Positions 7,590-15,929 of a stretch of DNA of 41,706 nucleotides are shown in pieces (position 1 is the stretch's first letter; every line of letters starts with the position of its first letter). The position numbers and the translations under genes were made by a program. Location: contig JAPXLT010000002.1 of assembly GCA_033809415.1 (NCBI GenBank), positions 1 to 41,706 on the forward strand, written 5' to 3'. The notes below the pieces were generated by a model, which was not told the DNA's origin, did no database searches, and saw only the letters and a list, made by a program, of their open reading frames with translations. The stretch is from JAQVUB01 sp033809415. Lineage in GTDB: Bacteria; Verrucomicrobiota; Lentisphaeria; Oligosphaerales; Oligosphaeraceae.

Positions 7590-8999
7590 ATGGGTAGTCT
7601 GGGTAAAGTCTTTGGCCCGATCGTCGTTATTCTTGCCATCGCAGCTGCCGTCTTAAGTTTTCTACTTTCGGGACAGCGAATGCAATTCAGGGAAAGAGCC
7701 GCCACTCTTGCACAGGGAATGGCGGAAACTGCAAAAAAATTGGATGAAGGCAGCAACACTGGAAAAAGCGGTAGCATTACCTTTACGGCTGCCAGTTCGA
7801 GCAACCCCAAGGAAGGTGGAACTTTGGGCTGGGAAGCATACAAAACTTCTGCGAAAGCTCAGAATGGCGCCTATAAGAAGGCAGTCGATGATGCGGCGGC
7901 TTTGGCAGGTCAGGTGATCAGCCAGCGCAATGCCCTCGCCGCCAGTTTGCTGGAAACCGCAGCCGTCTTGGGGTATCCTGCTGAAATCTTGCCGCCTTCC
8001 GCAGACCTGCAAAACATCGAGAAGTCTCCTGCAAGTTCGGCATTGCTGGTGCAACATGCTGGCAAACTGGCCGAACGGGACTTGGCCATCATGAAAAATG
8101 TCAATGAAATCGCAGGCCTGGTTCAAGCTTCGGTGTCTGAAGGGATCTTGGTTCGCCCGGTGAATACTGATGCAGATGGCAATGTTTCGCCCGGCGACTA
8201 TAAAGTAGACGGCTCCTTTGATGAATTCAAAACCTCTGTTTTGGGCTATAAAGAACGTTGCGACATGTTTGCCAAAGGAATTGCTGCATCCGTAAAAACA
8301 ATCAATAAATTCCCGAAGTGGAGTGTGCGGGCAGGTAATTTGAATAGAAACAACAGCAAAATGTTGCTCGAGGAAATGGGACGCCTTGCCAAAGACAGCG
8401 CCGCAATCAATGAAGAACTGATCCGGAAGGAATTTCTGGAAAAAGAATATGAAACGCAGAAGGAGACGATTTCCTCCCTCGAGCAAAACAACCAGGCTCT
8501 GGAAGAAAAAAATACCGCCCTCGAGAAAGACATGCGTAATATGAAACAGCAGCTGGCTTCATTCGTCGGAATTGCCGATGCCCAGACTGAGGGCGAAGTG
8601 ATTACTTCCATGGAAGATGTTCCGACGGATCGTAACGGCGCCGTCATGCATATCGAGAAGGATTACGGTTTTGCTGTCGTGGATTTCACCGAACGGGAAG
8701 TTATGCCCGGGGTGAAGCTTGCGGTTCTGCGCAAAGGTGACTATCTTGCCACGCTCGAAGTGATCAAAGTGACGCCTCATCAATCCATTGCCGATATTAT
8801 CAATGGCAATATCGGCAGTCTGTCGGTTGGTGATGATGTGATTATTTCAGCGATGCATATGCAGGGAGCCGGCAAGGATGAGTCACGTCCTGCAAAGAGC
8901 AAGCCCGCTCCTGCCGTGAAAGCTCCGGAACCCGAGCGTGTTCCTGCCACAGAAGAAGCGGCTGCCCCATTGCCTTCGGCTGATCTGGATGAGGAGTGA
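7590..8999 (+). CDS. Membrane-anchored coiled-coil protein with FlgT_C-like end, unknown function
   Basis: A 469-residue protein I do not recognise as a named family. Residues 8-27 form one hydrophobic segment (VFGPIVVILAIAAAVLSFLL), so it is probably anchored with the rest outside the cytoplasm. The middle is helical. Residues ~270-325 are a coiled coil (EYETQKETISSLEQNNQALEE region). Residues ~345-425 (GAVMHIEKDYGFAVVDF ... VLRKGDYLATLEVIKV ... LSVGDDVI) look like the small beta domain seen at the end of FlgT-like proteins; this is a resemblance, not a confirmed hit. The tail is Pro/Ala/Glu-rich and low-complexity. It has a strong ribosome site and is followed closely by two tiny genes. Confidence 0.85.
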   Translation: MGSLGKVFGPIVVILAIAAAVLSFLLSGQRMQFRERAATLAQGMAETAKKLDEGSNTGKSGSITFTAASSSNPKEGGTLGWEAYKTSAKAQNGAYKKAVDDAAALAGQVISQRNALAASLLETAAVLGYPAEILPPSADLQNIEKSPASSALLVQHAGKLAERDLAIMKNVNEIAGLVQASVSEGILVRPVNTDADGNVSPGDYKVDGSFDEFKTSVLGYKERCDMFAKGIAASVKTINKFPKWSVRAGNLNRNNSKMLLEEMGRLAKDSAAINEELIRKEFLEKEYETQKETISSLEQNNQALEEKNTALEKDMRNMKQQLASFVGIADAQTEGEVITSMEDVPTDRNGAVMHIEKDYGFAVVDFTEREVMPGVKLAVLRKGDYLATLEVIKVTPHQSIADIINGNIGSLSVGDDVIISAMHMQGAGKDESRPAKSKPAPAVKAPEPERVPATEEAAAPLPSADLDEE

Positions 9000-9004
9000 G
9001 ATAG

Positions 9005-9106
9005 ATGCGGAAAATGTTTGCCATCTGTATGTTGCTTGCGACCGTCTTTCTGCTGGCAGTCCTAGTGTTTCAATTCTTGGAAATGAAAGCATTGTTTATT
9101 CTTTGA
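9005..9106 (+). CDS. 33-residue single-pass membrane peptide
   Basis: ATG at 9005 with GAGGAG about 9 bases upstream, inside the end of the preceding gene. The product is MRKMFAICMLLATVFLLAVL followed by a short tail ending LFIL, essentially one transmembrane helix. It starts 5 bp after the coiled-coil gene's stop, so it is translated from the same message if real. Size and hydrophobicity are all that can be said; no homology is recognised. Confidence 0.55.
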   Translation: MRKMFAICMLLATVFLLAVLVFQFLEMKALFIL

Positions 9107-9142
9107 GACAATGATTTCTGCTTGCAGTTTTGGAGGATTTGC

Positions 9143-9289
9143 ATGTTGCGCCATTTGTTGCTTCTGCTTTTTTGTGGACTTGTGCTGTTTTTGGGTTGTG
9201 TGAGCATTAATGAGACGGATCCAAACAGCACACTGCCCTCGAACCGGCCTGCCAGTTGGGAGGGAAAAACCCTTGGTGTGCCTTTGTAA
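9143..9289 (+). CDS. 48-residue small lipoprotein
   Basis: ATG at 9143 with a strong GGAGG ribosome site about 8 bases upstream. A signal-like stretch (MLRHLLLLLFCGLVLFLGC) ends in a lipobox-like FLGC, so Cys19 could be lipidated. The mature part is only ~30 residues (VSINETDPNSTLPSNRPASW and on). Small outer-membrane lipoproteins of this build are common in the PVC group; their role is unknown. It is the last gene before a good terminator, so 7590-9289 is probably one operon. Confidence 0.72.
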   Translation: MLRHLLLLLFCGLVLFLGCVSINETDPNSTLPSNRPASWEGKTLGVPL

Positions 9290-9308
9290 AGCAATGTACT
9301 GAATGATA

Positions 9309-9343
9309 GGCCCCGAAGCTTCCGCTTGCGGGGTCTTGTTTAT
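9309..9343 (+). terminator. Rho-independent terminator
   Basis: GGCCCCGAAGC pairs with GCTT(g)CGGGGTC across a TTCC loop (11 pairs, one G bulge), then TTGTTTAT. It lies 20 bp after the lipoprotein stop and before murG, and closes the preceding three-gene unit. Confidence 0.75.
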
Positions 9344-9380
9344 ATCCAGAATCCGGCATCCATTATTGAAAGCCTGCCTT

Positions 9381-10517
9381 ATGTCTGAATCTATGGAATC
9401 ACCCCATCTGGTTATTGCCTGCGGGGGAACTGGCGGCCACTTTTATCCGACTCTGGCCATTGCCCGAGAATTCAGCAGGCGTGGCGGACGCGTTACGTTG
9501 CTGGTTTCGGGAAAACATGCTTCTGAGCAAAAAAAGATTGCTGAATCCTATGGCTTTTCTGCCTGTGAAGTACAAGCAGTGCGCCTGCCGAGCGGGATTT
9601 TGCATTTCATTACCTTTCCTTTCCAGTTCTGTCACTGCATTTTGCTGGCACGGAAAATTCTTCGCGCATTGCGACCGGATATTTTGCTTGGCATGGGCAG
9701 TTTTGCGGCGGTGCCTGCCTGTCTGGCACTTTCACGGAAGGAGCTTCCTCTAGTTCTTCATGAAGGCAATTCCTTTATGGGCAAGGCGAACCGCTGGTTG
9801 GCCTGGAAGGCATCTGCGATTGCTTTGAGTCTGCCTCTACGATATTCCGCCCAGCTTAAAGGCAAGCGGTCGGCAACTGTAGGTATGCCGCTTCGTGAAG
9901 CGATTGTTGATGGGGCGAAGCTGCAAGGTGTTCCTGAAGATTATATGGCGAGTCATGGCTTGTCGCCTGACCGACGCACGATTCTAGTTTTTGGCGGCAG
10001 CCAGGGAGCACGTTTTATCAATGAGCTGCTTGCGAATACACTGCTTCTGCTGCAAGGTTTCAATACAGAAATACAGTTCATTCATTTGACTGGCACGGAA
10101 GACAATGACACCTTGTTGTCTGCGTATCGGCAGGCGGGCATCCCGGCTGTTGTCCAGCGCAGCGAACCCAATATTGAAAATTGCTATCGTGCAGCCGATC
10201 TAGTAATATGTCGCTCCGGTGCCTCCAGCATTTGTGAAATTGCCCTGTATGAAAAACCACTTCTGCTCATCCCACTGCCAACGGCTGCTGACGATCATCA
10301 ACGCATCAATGCTGAAATGCTGCAACAGGCCGGAGCGTGCAGAATCTTTCCACAGAGTCAGGCCACCCCAGAAAATTTTTTTCAGGAACTGAAGCATTGG
10401 CGTGAACATCCGCAAGAATGGACATTGATGGCGGAAAAATTACGTCCCTTCGCCCACCCAGCAGCTGCCTCCGCCATGGTTGATCTCCTGCAACAAGTGC
10501 TGGCGTCAAAACAATAA
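9381..10517 (+). CDS. murG: MurG, lipid II synthase (UDP-GlcNAc transferase)
   Basis: A 378-residue GT-B glycosyltransferase that adds GlcNAc to lipid I to make lipid II on the inner face of the membrane. Motifs: ACGGTGGHFYPTLAIA (glycine loop at 15-20), GMGSFAAVPACLA, LHEGNSFMGKANR, VFGGSQGARFIN, and CRSGASSICEIA with PLPTAADDHQ, the UDP-GlcNAc pocket. I start at ATG 9381 because an in-frame extension to 9303 would run through the terminator hairpin. MurG normally sits in the dcw cluster; here no mur or fts neighbours are present. Confidence 0.95.
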   Translation: MSESMESPHLVIACGGTGGHFYPTLAIAREFSRRGGRVTLLVSGKHASEQKKIAESYGFSACEVQAVRLPSGILHFITFPFQFCHCILLARKILRALRPDILLGMGSFAAVPACLALSRKELPLVLHEGNSFMGKANRWLAWKASAIALSLPLRYSAQLKGKRSATVGMPLREAIVDGAKLQGVPEDYMASHGLSPDRRTILVFGGSQGARFINELLANTLLLLQGFNTEIQFIHLTGTEDNDTLLSAYRQAGIPAVVQRSEPNIENCYRAADLVICRSGASSICEIALYEKPLLLIPLPTAADDHQRINAEMLQQAGACRIFPQSQATPENFFQELKHWREHPQEWTLMAEKLRPFAHPAAASAMVDLLQQVLASKQ

Positions 10518-10523
10518 GTTAAA

Positions 10524-10672
10524 GTCGGACAGGTCGGACAGGTCGGACAGGTCGGACAAAAAACCGCCAACACACCCTGCCCCCTGCCCCCTGCACCCTG
10601 CACCCTGCACCCTGCACCCTGCACCCTGCCCCCTGCACCCTGCACCCTGCCCCCTGTCCCCTGCACCCTGCC
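10524..10672 (+). repeat. 9-mer then 7-mer arrays between murG and the GAP1-N2-like gene
   Basis: 10524-10559 holds four GTCGGACAG units, starting 6 bp after the murG stop. 10571-10672 holds about fourteen CCCTGCA/CCCTGCC 7-mers that run right up to the next ATG at 10673. The order is reversed relative to the arrays at 5911 and 7131, but G-rich after the stop and C-rich before the next start is kept. The minus strand has G-quadruplex spacing. Confidence 0.93.
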
Positions 10673-12664
10673 ATGTATGAATTGGTTTACACTTCAGTGC
10701 CCCGTGGACTTTTGCTCGGGCGCAGCGGTTTTTGTCCTGTCGCTTGGACGCAGGGCATGCCGGCCAATTTTGTTCCGCTGTTGGATCGTATGGACAGCTA
10801 CATTCACCAGCTGCCTGAGCAAGCTTGGGATGAGGCAGCGACCTGTTATTCTTGCAGGTACTGTAAGCTTGGACGCAAATCGATTGTCCTGATCAGCCGC
10901 ATCGCCGCTTCCGGACTGGATTTTCAGGGGAAGCGCAATAAGATCGCGCACCATTTTATTTTTGATGATCCTCAGGAGTATGCGGCACTTCCCGAAGGTG
11001 GGATTTCCGTGTGCCTGGCAGACGAGAACTTCCTTAACCGATGGGAACAGCCTCCCGGCTTGCTCCCGCCTTTTTCGCCTCAGACCCGTTCCTTGAGCAG
11101 TTCTTTTGCTCAGCAATGGGAGTCGATCACCGGTGATGCCGGCTGGGCAGGCGTAATTGCAGAGTTTTTTCTGCGCGGTGAGTCTCCTGGATTTTATGTC
11201 GCATATCCGCTTGGTGCCCCCGATCGTATCATCCTCGAACTGATTGCTGAGGTCGCCCGTCTTTTGCCGAAAGACCGGTTAGCGAAATTTACTTTCAGCA
11301 CCTTGTTTGTGCAAACGCCGATTAACTGGGATTGTTTTCTGCGTTTCTGTTTGCCGGATTCGCCATTGCTGATTCCGTTGCAACAGAATAAAGCCAGGCA
11401 CTTTTTATCCTTCACCGATCCTTTTCCGGTTCCGCTCGAGTGGCAGGACTGGCCGCTAGTCAAGCAGGCTCGGAAAGGGCTTCTTCCTCGGGAAGACCAA
11501 GTGGCCGAAATGATCATACCAGCTGCCACTCCACTATCCCCTGTTGCTGCCGCGATCCTTGGAGAAGAAACGGAGAACCCGACGGCGCATACGCTGAAAA
11601 AATCTCATAAGGCTCTGCTGAATTTTGTCACTGCCGCTGGTCAGAATGCCGCTGCTGCCAAAAGCCGGTACAGTCGGCTGTTGTTGTGTATTGCCGGGGT
11701 GCTGTTCTTGGGCTTATTGTCAGTGCTTTGGTATTACACTCACAGTTTGATGAGTCTGGAAAAGGAACTCGCCGAAGCTCATGCTGTGGTTTTACCCACG
11801 GCGGTTGCTAAGGCAGACGAAGCACCGCCTGCGCAGCCTGAAGCAACACTAGCCTTTCCTGAACATGGACATGTTACGCTTCAGAATTGGGTGCCTGTGT
11901 ACGTCATGAGTTCCGATGAGGAGCACTATGGCAAGGATTTCGAGATATGGATTGGGGCATTATCAGTACAGGAGTTTCTGAGTTTTCCGCTGGCTGACTG
12001 CATTCGGCGATGGAATCGGCTCGTACCGCAATTTGCCGAACTCGAACAAAAACTCACTCTGCTGCAACTAAAATCAAAAGAGGAAATACGTCGTTTTGAC
12101 TCGCAGGCGCAAATGCGGCCATTTCTGCTGGCGGACTGGCTTCTGCTGAAAGAGAGAATTGCCACGTTGCTGCAGAATCCATCGGTCCTTCCCGACGAAG
12201 AATTGCTGGGATTGCTTAACGAAGCCGTAAGCATGCTCTATGAATACGCCTTTGATATTTTTTATCAGAAAGCAGGCATGGCATCCAATGCGGCAGCAAG
12301 AAAAAGCTGGAAAGAGGAATGCCAGCAAATGCAGGTGTTTTTGCAGAAAGCAAGCGGGATTTTTAGCATTGACAACGAGCTGAAGCAGAACTTGCTCCGT
12401 TGCCAGGAAATCTTCGAAAAATTGCCGGAATATTCTCTGGCAATGCGGGAATATAGTCAACAAGCCGGAGAATTGAAGAAAATATTCGACGAACTGCAAG
12501 ATCAGCAAAGTCCCCAGCGGGAAAAATTATCTGATTTTGCGGAAAAAACTTATAGCACAGAATTTTTCCGGAAATATCTTGAAGGGAACCTGGAAATCCC
12601 CTGCCAGGAAAGACAGTATCAGGAATTAGCCACATTGCTAAATCAGAGAATCTCTTATCGCTGA
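10673..12664 (+). CDS. GAP1-N2-like N-terminal domain, membrane-anchored protein
   Basis: A 663-residue protein. Residues 1-~130 (YTSVPRGLLLGRSGFCPVAW, then QGMP, ISRIAASGLDFQGKRNKIAHH) strongly recall GAP1-N2, the N-terminal domain of 'GTPase-associated protein 1' found with GTPase-based conflict/signalling systems; recognised from memory, not from a search. Residues ~334-355 form a transmembrane helix. The C-terminal 290 residues are helical, with coiled-coil tendency, and would lie on the other side. No GTPase gene is adjacent, unlike the described systems. The ATG at 10673 directly follows a tandem repeat with no purine-rich ribosome site. Confidence 0.82.
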   Translation: MYELVYTSVPRGLLLGRSGFCPVAWTQGMPANFVPLLDRMDSYIHQLPEQAWDEAATCYSCRYCKLGRKSIVLISRIAASGLDFQGKRNKIAHHFIFDDPQEYAALPEGGISVCLADENFLNRWEQPPGLLPPFSPQTRSLSSSFAQQWESITGDAGWAGVIAEFFLRGESPGFYVAYPLGAPDRIILELIAEVARLLPKDRLAKFTFSTLFVQTPINWDCFLRFCLPDSPLLIPLQQNKARHFLSFTDPFPVPLEWQDWPLVKQARKGLLPREDQVAEMIIPAATPLSPVAAAILGEETENPTAHTLKKSHKALLNFVTAAGQNAAAAKSRYSRLLLCIAGVLFLGLLSVLWYYTHSLMSLEKELAEAHAVVLPTAVAKADEAPPAQPEATLAFPEHGHVTLQNWVPVYVMSSDEEHYGKDFEIWIGALSVQEFLSFPLADCIRRWNRLVPQFAELEQKLTLLQLKSKEEIRRFDSQAQMRPFLLADWLLLKERIATLLQNPSVLPDEELLGLLNEAVSMLYEYAFDIFYQKAGMASNAAARKSWKEECQQMQVFLQKASGIFSIDNELKQNLLRCQEIFEKLPEYSLAMREYSQQAGELKKIFDELQDQQSPQREKLSDFAEKTYSTEFFRKYLEGNLEIPCQERQYQELATLLNQRISYR

Positions 12665-12667
12665 ATA

Positions 12668-12717
12668 AGGGTGCAGGGGGCAGGGTGCAGGGTGCAGGGG
12701 GCAGGGTGCAGGGGGGA
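12668..12717 (+). repeat. G-rich 7-mer array
   Basis: GGGTGCA and GGGGGCA units starting 3 bp after the stop of the GAP1-N2-like gene (TGA, 12662-12664). At least seven G3+ runs are spaced by 3-4 bases, a canonical G-quadruplex pattern. No 9-mer partner array follows here. Confidence 0.9.
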
Positions 12718-12836
12718 TAAAATATGCCTGAATTCTTTAAATTCGGCTGCCGGGGATCATGTATCCGGTTGAATTCCCCTTATTCGAGCAGTATTTTATG
12801 CAGTGTCAAAGTTTCCCTTAGACTTTATGTGATTTT
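12718..12836. other. Leader of rpoN
   Basis: Non-repetitive, moderately AT-rich. Contains GAATTCTTTAAATTC (12730-12744), an imperfect palindrome. No convincing promoter or ribosome site is visible. Confidence 0.35.
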
Positions 12837-14319
12837 ATGCAGTTGAATATAACACAAAATCTGAATGTGACGCNNNNNNNNNNGCTTGGAGCAAACAATG
12901 GCTCCTCAACAGTTGCAGTCTCTGGAGATATTGCAGGCCAGTTCGCTCGAACTCGAACAGCGCGTGCTTCAAGAAATTGCCGTAAATCCGCTGCTCGAAC
13001 TGGTCACACCAGGAAACGAAGTCCTCGAGTCGGAACTGCTTCCGCACGATGAACGCAGCACTCGAGAGATGGATGCCGAACTCAGCGCGGCACTGATCGA
13101 AAAAGATGAAAATCTGGCGGAGGCTCTCCAAGGAGAATCGAGTGCAGATTACTTGGATAATTATGTCAGCGATCTTTATTCTTCCCGACCAGATGCCGAA
13201 GCAGAAGAGAGAAGACGCTATTTTTTTGATTCGCTGACCAGCGAGCCGACACTGCTGGATGTGCTCGAACCCCAGATTCGGGAAGCTGCGGGAGCGGATG
13301 AGGAATTGCGTGATTTGTGCTTGCAGATGGTTGGCAATCTCGATGATGCGGGATACTTACGCTCGAGTGACGAGGAACTCGCACGGGAGTTTGGCAAAAC
13401 GGTGGAGCAGATTGCCCGTGCCGTCGCGGTGTTGCAATCTTTGTATCCGCCTGGCTTGGCGGCAAGATCTCTGCGGGAATGTCTTTTACTGCAGCTCGAG
13501 TATGACAACGAAAAAGGCAGTATTGCCTGGGATATCGTTGACCGGCATCTGGAAGACGTGGCTCGCAACCGCCTGCCGCTGATTGCAAAGGAAGTCGATG
13601 CCGATCTGGACGAAGTGCGCGAAGCAATCGCTCGCATTCAACAGCTTTCACCACGCCCGGGACAATTGCTCGTTTCGCAATCAGCACCCGTTATTTTACC
13701 GGATGCATTTATTGAAAAGAATGACCTTGGCCAGTGGACCGTCCGCCTGAATTATGAAATAGTTCCGAGGGTGGTACTCAATGATGAGTATCTCGAAAAG
13801 TTGAATGATGCATCGTTTTCGACGGAAGACAAGCAATATATTCGGGACAAGCATAATGCCGCCAGTCAGCTGCTCTATGCGATTGATCAACGTCAAAGCA
13901 CAATTGGCAAAATCACCGAAGCACTCGTTGTATTGCAACGGGAGTTTCTCGAGGAGGGCACCGAGAAAATGAAGCCGCTGATCATGGCGACGGTGGCGGA
14001 GATGGTCGGCCTGCATGAAGCGACGATCAGCCGTGCCATTGCCAACAAATATGTGCAGACGCCACAGGGACTCTTCCCGTTCAAGCATTTTTTCAATACC
14101 GGCTATACGAATGCCAATGACGGCGAAGAAATTTCCAGTCGCGCAATCAAACAGCGCCTGATCAGTCTGATCAATCAGGAAGACCCACAAAAACCCCTTT
14201 CGGACCAGGCACTTTCCAACTGCCTGAAAAAACAGGGGCTGAAAGTGGCTCGCAGAACCATTGCCAAATACCGTGAAGAGGAAAATATCCCGGCAGCTAG
14301 CCTTCGTAAAGTGCATTGA
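12837..14319 (+). CDS. rpoN: RNA polymerase sigma-54 factor, interrupted by an assembly gap
   Basis: Sigma-54 binds -24/-12 promoters and needs an AAA+ activator to melt DNA. Region I is LEQTMAPQQLQSLEILQ with LELEQRVLQEIAVNPLLE; core-binding and HTH parts follow, and the RpoN box ARRTIAKYREE lies at 14248-14280. ATG 12837 encodes MQLNITQNLNVT, a plausible first dozen residues, then 10 Ns (12874-12883) follow. Codons before and after the Ns are in different frames, so the real gap cannot be 10 bases; any multiple of three, including zero, restores one frame. The TTG at 12886 is a possible but less likely start. The NtrC-type gene begins 13 bp after the stop. Confidence 0.92.
12874..12883. other. 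Assembly gap (10 Ns)
   Basis: Ten undetermined bases inside the 5' end of rpoN. Ten is a placeholder length: the flanking codons require a gap divisible by three. Confidence 0.98.
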
Positions 14320-14332
14320 CGCCTGTTGTTCT

Positions 14333-15661
14333 ATGTTTGACAAGAAAACCATTCTGATTGTTGATGACGAGGAAGCGATCTGCTTTGCCTTTGAACGGTT
14401 CTTTTCACGGCGTGGCGCCAGGGTTCTCAGCACCGGCAGTCTGCAGGAGGGGCTCCGGCTCTGTGCAAGCGCTGATCTGCTGTTTCTGGATATCCGCCTA
14501 AATGACGGGGATGGGCTGGAGACGCTGCCGGAGATTCGAAGGCGTTTTCCAGAGTTGCCAGTGGTGATTATGACTGCTTACGGCACGCTGGATCGGGTTG
14601 CAAAGGCCATGCAGTTTGGCGCCTTCGAGTATGTAATCAAGCCCTTGGATATGAAGCAGGCCGAAAGGCTGGCCATGCAGGCAATCGCTCAACATGGTGG
14701 ACAAGACGAGTCGAAAGGCGGCGATTATGCTGGTTTTGTCGGTGACTCGAAACGCATGCAGGCATTGCTGCTGCAGTTGCTTCGTTTTGCGCAAAGCGAT
14801 CAGCCCGTGCATCTTTATGGTGAGACAGGCACTGGCAAGGAGCTGGCGGCACATTTTCTTCATCAGCGTGGAAAACGGGCAAAAGGTCCCTTTATCAGTG
14901 TCAATTGTGGCGCTTTACCGGAAAATCTGGTGGAAAGCGAGTTGTTTGGACACTGTAAAGGCACCTTCACTGGCGCAGTCGAGGATAAGATCGGCCTGTG
15001 CGAAGCCGCTGACAAGGGAATCCTTTTTCTTGATGAAATTGGTGAACTCCCCCTAGCCGCCCAGGTCAAACTGTTGCGCTTCCTGGATAGTGGATGTATC
15101 GAGAAGCTGGGCAGGGTCACGCCGCTGCAGCTGGATGTCCAAGTGATTTCAGCCAGCAATCGGGATTTGCGGCAGGCAGTCCAGGAGGGGGCTTTCCGCG
15201 CCGATTTATATTATCGCCTGGCAGTTCTGCAAGTGACTATGCCACCTTTACGGGAGCACAAGGAGGACATACCGGCCTTGGCGCGGTACTTTCTCGATCA
15301 AGACCTGGCGCTCAGTCCCGAAGCCTTAAGCCTGCTGTTGAAACAGGAGTGGCCTGGAAATGTTCGCGAACTGCGCAATGTCCTTAACCAGGCGGCGGCA
15401 TCCGCCCGCGGAAAGGTTATTTTGCCGGAAGACCTCCCGAAGGAACAGGAAGAAAAGCCGCCTTTCCTGCAACGCTATGTCGATTCCCTGCCGCTAAACG
15501 GCGAAAACTGCCTCCAGGATGCCATCGCTGAAATGCAACGAATGCTGATCGAACGCGCATTGCGTGAAACTGACGGAAACCAGAGCGCCGCCGCTGAAAA
15601 ACTCGGCATACATCGCAATTCACTGAGACGTATCCTAGATCGCGAAGAACTTGAGCCTTAA
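14333..15661 (+). CDS. NtrC-family sigma-54-dependent response regulator
   Basis: A 442-residue three-domain activator. The receiver domain (1-~120) has DD11-12, phospho-acceptor Asp53 (FLDIRL), Thr81 and Lys103. The AAA+ domain (~134-370) has Walker A GETGTGKE (163-170), Walker B GILFLDEIGELP (229-240) and the sigma-54 contact loop GTFTGA (210-215), where the usual GAFTGA Ala is Thr. A Fis-type HTH ends the protein (ERALRETDGNQSAAAEKLGI). I use ATG 14333 rather than an in-frame ATG inside rpoN at 14261, because the receiver begins there. It should activate sigma-54 promoters after phosphorylation by an unlinked kinase. Cotranscription with rpoN is likely (13-bp gap). Confidence 0.92.
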   Translation: MFDKKTILIVDDEEAICFAFERFFSRRGARVLSTGSLQEGLRLCASADLLFLDIRLNDGDGLETLPEIRRRFPELPVVIMTAYGTLDRVAKAMQFGAFEYVIKPLDMKQAERLAMQAIAQHGGQDESKGGDYAGFVGDSKRMQALLLQLLRFAQSDQPVHLYGETGTGKELAAHFLHQRGKRAKGPFISVNCGALPENLVESELFGHCKGTFTGAVEDKIGLCEAADKGILFLDEIGELPLAAQVKLLRFLDSGCIEKLGRVTPLQLDVQVISASNRDLRQAVQEGAFRADLYYRLAVLQVTMPPLREHKEDIPALARYFLDQDLALSPEALSLLLKQEWPGNVRELRNVLNQAAASARGKVILPEDLPKEQEEKPPFLQRYVDSLPLNGENCLQDAIAEMQRMLIERALRETDGNQSAAAEKLGIHRNSLRRILDREELEP

Positions 15662-15722
15662 ACAACGAACAACACGAAAAGATACGAAAAATTTTTATAG
15701 GGTTGCTGCTTTGATGGATGGG
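15662..15722. repeat. CACGAAAA/TTGCTGCT-type intergenic element
   Basis: AACGAACAACACGAAAAG-type words, then TAGGGTTGCTGCTTTGATGGATG (15699-15721), matching the elements at 112-135, 2657 and 24967. It lies immediately after the NtrC-type gene's stop. Confidence 0.7.
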
Positions 15723-15766
15723 AGGGCACTCGGATTTGCGGTCTGGTCTGTTGGTTTCTCCGATTG

Positions 15767-15816
15767 CTTGGCGTTCTTGGCGGTTGTTCTCTTTATTGAA
15801 CCGCCAAGACGCCAAG
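15767..15816. repeat. CGCCAAG-type hairpin repeat
   Basis: CTTGGCGT(t)CTTGGCGGTT(gt)TC pairs with GAACCGCCAAGACGCCAAG around an 8-base loop, and CGCCAAGG continues rightwards as a short direct repeat. It sits between the convergent NtrC-type and leucine-rich-repeat genes and could act as a bidirectional terminator, though no U tract follows. Confidence 0.7.
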
Positions 15817-15929
15817 GACGCCAAGGAGGACGGTTGGCATCAAAATTTATGGGGTGTTACGCAGCGCGAAGCGCCACACAAAAAGTTCGTTTTTTGGGAT
15901 ATGAAGTTCAGTTATCTGAATCTGCGGAT

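Noticed and set aside
8842..9294. Minus-strand frames opposite the small membrane peptide and lipoprotein genes
   Set aside because: No ribosome sites or family resemblance; the plus-strand frames have strong ribosome sites and signal-like sequences.
9303..9380. Longer N-terminus for MurG from 9303
   Set aside because: It would translate the terminator hairpin; the family begins just before the GGTGGH loop.
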